A DNA stretch of 64,000 nt from Haloferax prahovense DSM 18310 (GTDB taxonomy: Archaea; Halobacteriota; Halobacteria; Halobacteriales; Haloferacaceae): contig NZ_AOLG01000014.1 in the NCBI RefSeq assembly GCF_000336815.1, positions 62,001 to 126,000 of the forward strand, in the 5' to 3' direction. Positions 62,601-64,000 of the stretch are shown here, in pieces. The notes beneath the pieces were generated by a model. The model saw only the letters and a program-made list of their open reading frames with translations. It was not told the origin of the DNA and ran no database searches. The position numbers and the translations under genes were made by a program. The stretch's first letter is position 1. Every line of letters begins with the position of its first letter.

Positions 62601-62771
62601 TCCATGTCGAAGGCCATCGGGAACATCCTCGAAGGCCAAGTGGCCGAGAGTCCCGGCGACGTGGTCGTCGCCCCCGGCGCGTCCTGCCGGACCCAACTCG
62701 AAGACATGGACGGCGCGGACGACGATCCGCCGCACCCGGTCGAGGTGCTCGCGCGCGCCATCGACGCGTAA
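59691..62771 (+). CDS. dld: FAD- and Fe-S-containing D-lactate dehydrogenase (Dld/GlpC fusion)
   Basis: The protein has 1026 residues. The N-terminal FAD_binding_4 (VAO) domain has PRGGGTSLAGQT (about 97-108) and SALGGAIGNNSTGSH. The GlcD-type C-domain runs to about 580. Fe-S ferredoxin motifs follow: CHGCAGCRG (about 617) and CVGCKGCSKDCP (about 681). The last third is a CCG/GlpC-like domain with STCCGMSGSFGYEAEH (about 950). This is a GlcD-GlcF fusion; D-lactate is the likely substrate by context. It donates electrons to the respiratory chain, whose aa3 oxidase is also in the window. Confidence 0.9.
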   Translation: MASNTHEPATDPALAGDYDYVSDDVERPGLVEDLESLVEGDVRFDTYTRTLYATDASAYEQVPIGVVMPTSTADVAAVMEYCADREIPVLPRGGGTSLAGQTVNEAVVLDLVRHMGGVEEIDPEARTATAEAGVRLGELNEELAPHGLKFAPDPAWGDRSALGGAIGNNSTGSHSLKYGKTDYYIEELEIVLADGTVTTFGEVSVDELRESGDPDGDLEARVHAEVARILDEEADEISERFPDLKRNVSGYNLDMLVDEMRGERRTPDDTGIDEDWEAGRVNLGRLIAGSEGTLGIVTKATVSLEEIPNTASVALLTYDDVIDAMHDVAPILEHEPAAVEVMDDVLLDLARDTAEFADVVGMLPEGTDSTLLVEFYADSDEDGKQKVANLIEDRVIDPAGTEFDPDEGSASVTETERRATDFMEAHDADTRAKFWKMRKSGLPILLGRTTDEKHIAYIEDTAIPAENLPAYVSDFQAILDEHDTFASYYAHAGPGVLHIRPLVNTKTVEGVETFEAIADEVTDLVVKYGGSVSGEHGDGRARTQWNRKLYGDHLWNVFRDLKTAFDPDWLLNPGNICGDYDMTENLRFSPDYEFEAGFEPALNWDNDNGFEGMVELCHGCAGCRGQQSTVGGVMCPTFRAAEEEIQATRGRANMLRQAMSGGLPEDEMFTDEFVDEVLDLCVGCKGCSKDCPSEVDMAKMKAEVVHEYHQRNGSSLRDKLFANIDSLSKLGSAFAPLANAATKVPGARTVMEKTVGIAKERSLPRFHSTSFVDWFESRGSADITEAQADRKVLLFPDTYTNYNHPEVGKAAVKALEAANVHVRIPEGVAGSGRPPHSKGFLDKARADAEQNVEVLAPYVEEGWDIVLCEPSDAVMFQSDYLDLLSGDDVETVATNAYGVMEYVDAFRLDESLSFLPQDEYLTYHGHCHQKSTKKDHHAVGVLRRAGFEVDPLDSTCCGMSGSFGYEAEHYSMSKAIGNILEGQVAESPGDVVVAPGASCRTQLEDMDGADDDPPHPVEVLARAIDA

Positions 62772-62922
62772 CGCGGACGCCGCGGCGGCGCTCCGACGGC
62801 GCGCATCGCGGGCCCGACTCGGACGCGACGCCGGTCGTCGTCCCACCTCGTTTTTCGTCGCAGATACGTTTAGGGCGCTCCGCGGTCAACCGCGGGACGA
62901 CCGAGATGCGAGTGAACCACCA

Positions 62923-63720
62923 ATGACACCGATGGAACTCGACGACGTTCGCGTCGACGCGTACATGACGACCGACGTGGAGACCGTCGGGCCCGACGCG
63001 TGGGTCACCGACGTGGTCGACCGACTCAAGGCCGGCCCGCAGTACGGCGGCCTCCCGGTCGTCGACGGCGACGACCACCTCCTCGGGTTCGTCGGCGCGA
63101 TAGACCTCTTGGAGGTCAACGGCGACGTGCGGGTCGAGTCGGTGATGAGCCGCGACCTCGTGGTCGTCCGCCCGGAGATGACGGTGAAGAACGCCGCGCG
63201 CGTCATCTTCCGCACCGGCCACCAGTTCCTCCCCGTCGTCGACGACGACCGGGTGCTGCTCGGCCTCTTTTCGAACGGCGACGCGGTGCGGAGCCAAATC
63301 GAGCGGACGACGCCCTCCAAGGTCCAGAGCACCCGCGAGATGCTCGAACGGACCCACGACGCGTCAATCAGTGTCGCCGAGCGCGAAGTCGAGGTGGACT
63401 CGCTGATTCCGACTCAGCGAGAGGTGTACGGCGACGAACTCGAAGGCCGGAAGTACGAACTCCAGAACGGTCTCGCGGAGCCGCTCATCGTCGTCTCCCA
63501 CGGAGCCGAGACGCTCCTCGTCGACGGCCACCACCGGGCGATGGCGGCGAGACGCCTCGATATCGACCGGATGCTCGCGCACGTCCTTTCGGTCTCCCCG
63601 GAAGAGGTCGACGAACTGGGTCTGCGGAGGATGGCCCGCGTTGGGGGCCTCCAGTCGCTCGCGGACGTGGAGGTCAACGACTACCTCCAGCACCCGCTCA
63701 TCGAGAAGACCGAGCAGTAG
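62923..63720 (+). CDS. CBS-pair protein fused to a ParB/sulfiredoxin-like domain
   Basis: The protein has 265 residues. Two CBS domains occupy about 5-125 (GGLPVVDGDDHLLGFV; QFLPVVDDDRVLLGLF), an adenosine-ligand sensor. Residues about 150-260 form a ParB/Srx-like domain with AEPLIVVSHGAETLLVDGHHRAM (split as AEPLIVVSHGAE, TLLVDGHHRAM), D201-G-H-H-R being the core motif. ParB-type domains act as CTP-ases, nucleases or kinases, so its job is unclear. It probably links energy state to a phospho-transfer or DNA function. Monocistronic. The next gene converges. Confidence 0.82.
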   Translation: MTPMELDDVRVDAYMTTDVETVGPDAWVTDVVDRLKAGPQYGGLPVVDGDDHLLGFVGAIDLLEVNGDVRVESVMSRDLVVVRPEMTVKNAARVIFRTGHQFLPVVDDDRVLLGLFSNGDAVRSQIERTTPSKVQSTREMLERTHDASISVAEREVEVDSLIPTQREVYGDELEGRKYELQNGLAEPLIVVSHGAETLLVDGHHRAMAARRLDIDRMLAHVLSVSPEEVDELGLRRMARVGGLQSLADVEVNDYLQHPLIEKTEQ

Positions 63721-63764
63721 ACCGGAAGCGCCGCCGGGAGGTACGAGTCGGAGCGGTGGCCGAG

Positions 63765-64000
63765 TTACTCGGCGAGGTCGTCGAGCGCGTCGCCGAAGGC
63801 GGCGAGTCCGGCTTCCATCGCCTCGGGGTCGCCGCCGAGGGAGATGCGGAACGACTCCGGCGCGTCGAAGAAGCGACCGGGGACGACGAGCACGCCGCGG
63901 TCCCACGCGGCGTCGGCGACCGCGTCGCCGTCGGCGGAGACGTGGTCGAGGAAGGCGAACGTCCCGCCGGCGTGGATGCGGCCGTCGAGTTCGTCGCGCT
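63765..64000 (-). CDS. C-terminal part of a class I/II aminotransferase (partial)
   Basis: The minus frame is open from the window edge to a TAA (63765-63767) and encodes at least 78 residues: GRIHAGGTFAFLDHV, RGVLVVPGRFFDAPESFRISLGGDPE in overlapping parts (RGVLVVPGRFF, DAPESFRISLGGDPE), then DALDDLAE. 'VVPGRFF...FRISLG' is the C-terminal PLP-aminotransferase signature, with the substrate-binding Arg. The N-terminal part lies outside the window. The amino donor or acceptor is unknown. Confidence 0.85.
   Translation of the reverse strand, partial: RDELDGRIHAGGTFAFLDHVSADGDAVADAAWDRGVLVVPGRFFDAPESFRISLGGDPEAMEAGLAAFGDALDDLAE

Overview
The window is about 66-68% G+C and densely coded. Most proteins are acidic and Asp/Glu-rich. 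AT-rich TATA/BRE elements lie about 25-28 bases upstream of many start codons, giving leaderless genes. The gene set is archaeal: fibrillarin/Nop5, aIF2-beta, TFB, archaeal AdoMet synthetase, DacZ and archaeal CoaD. Together these point to a halophilic archaeon of the Halobacteria. From memory, gene content and order match a Haloferax chromosome; this was not checked by database search. No CRISPR array, rRNA, IS element or prophage was seen. About 69 protein genes (two cut by the window edges) and two tRNA genes are called.

Layout. 1-5.4 kb: tail of a MinD-like ATPase, a KaiC-like protein with a degenerate P-loop, an FKBP prolyl isomerase, and a tightly coupled cassette of three membrane proteins plus a zinc-finger membrane protein of unknown role. 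5.5-10.6 kb: a small low-GC membrane gene, then a complete aa3-type cytochrome c oxidase operon (fused subunit I+III, subunit II, subunit IV-like and small membrane proteins). 10.7-25 kb: metabolism and redox genes (CYTH phosphatase, AdoMet synthetase, polyphosphate kinase, ThiI, cysteine synthase, thioredoxin-like proteins, PurD, an acyltransferase) and a PAS histidine kinase. 26-28.4 kb: the c-di-AMP synthase dacZ directly followed by a short MscS-type channel gene, then a truncated globin. 28.5-29.7 kb: a lipoprotein gene, tRNA-Leu(UAG) with a duplicated 3' end (possible integration scar), and a one-cyclin-box TFB-like protein. 29.7-41 kb: CoaD, GshA, the fibrillarin-Nop5 pair, tiny zinc-ribbon genes, CorA, a full TFB with an unusual leader, aIF2-beta and Ogg. 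41-50 kb: a second MscS protein, MalQ, bacterial-type ThrRS, a hydrolase, an MFS transporter and tRNA-Lys(CUU). 50-52 kb: an NAD-domain/DHH phosphoesterase and a PRC-barrel protein resembling the division protein CdpB1.

52-62.8 kb is a lactate-use locus: a LutB/LutA-like fusion and LutC-like protein, an Nramp-fold transporter that lacks the metal-binding motifs, a winged-helix regulator, the lactate permease LctP and a large FAD/Fe-S D-lactate dehydrogenase. The 373-bp gap between regulator and permease carries several copies of an ACAC-N0-2-GTGT motif, two flanking the regulator's own TATA box; this looks like an undescribed operator array. The window ends with a CBS-ParB fusion protein and the 3' part of an aminotransferase gene.

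The most interesting items are the lactate regulator/operator array with the motif-less Nramp-like transporter, the unknown membrane cassette next to the terminal oxidase, the DacZ-channel gene pair, and the tRNA-Leu 3'-end duplication.
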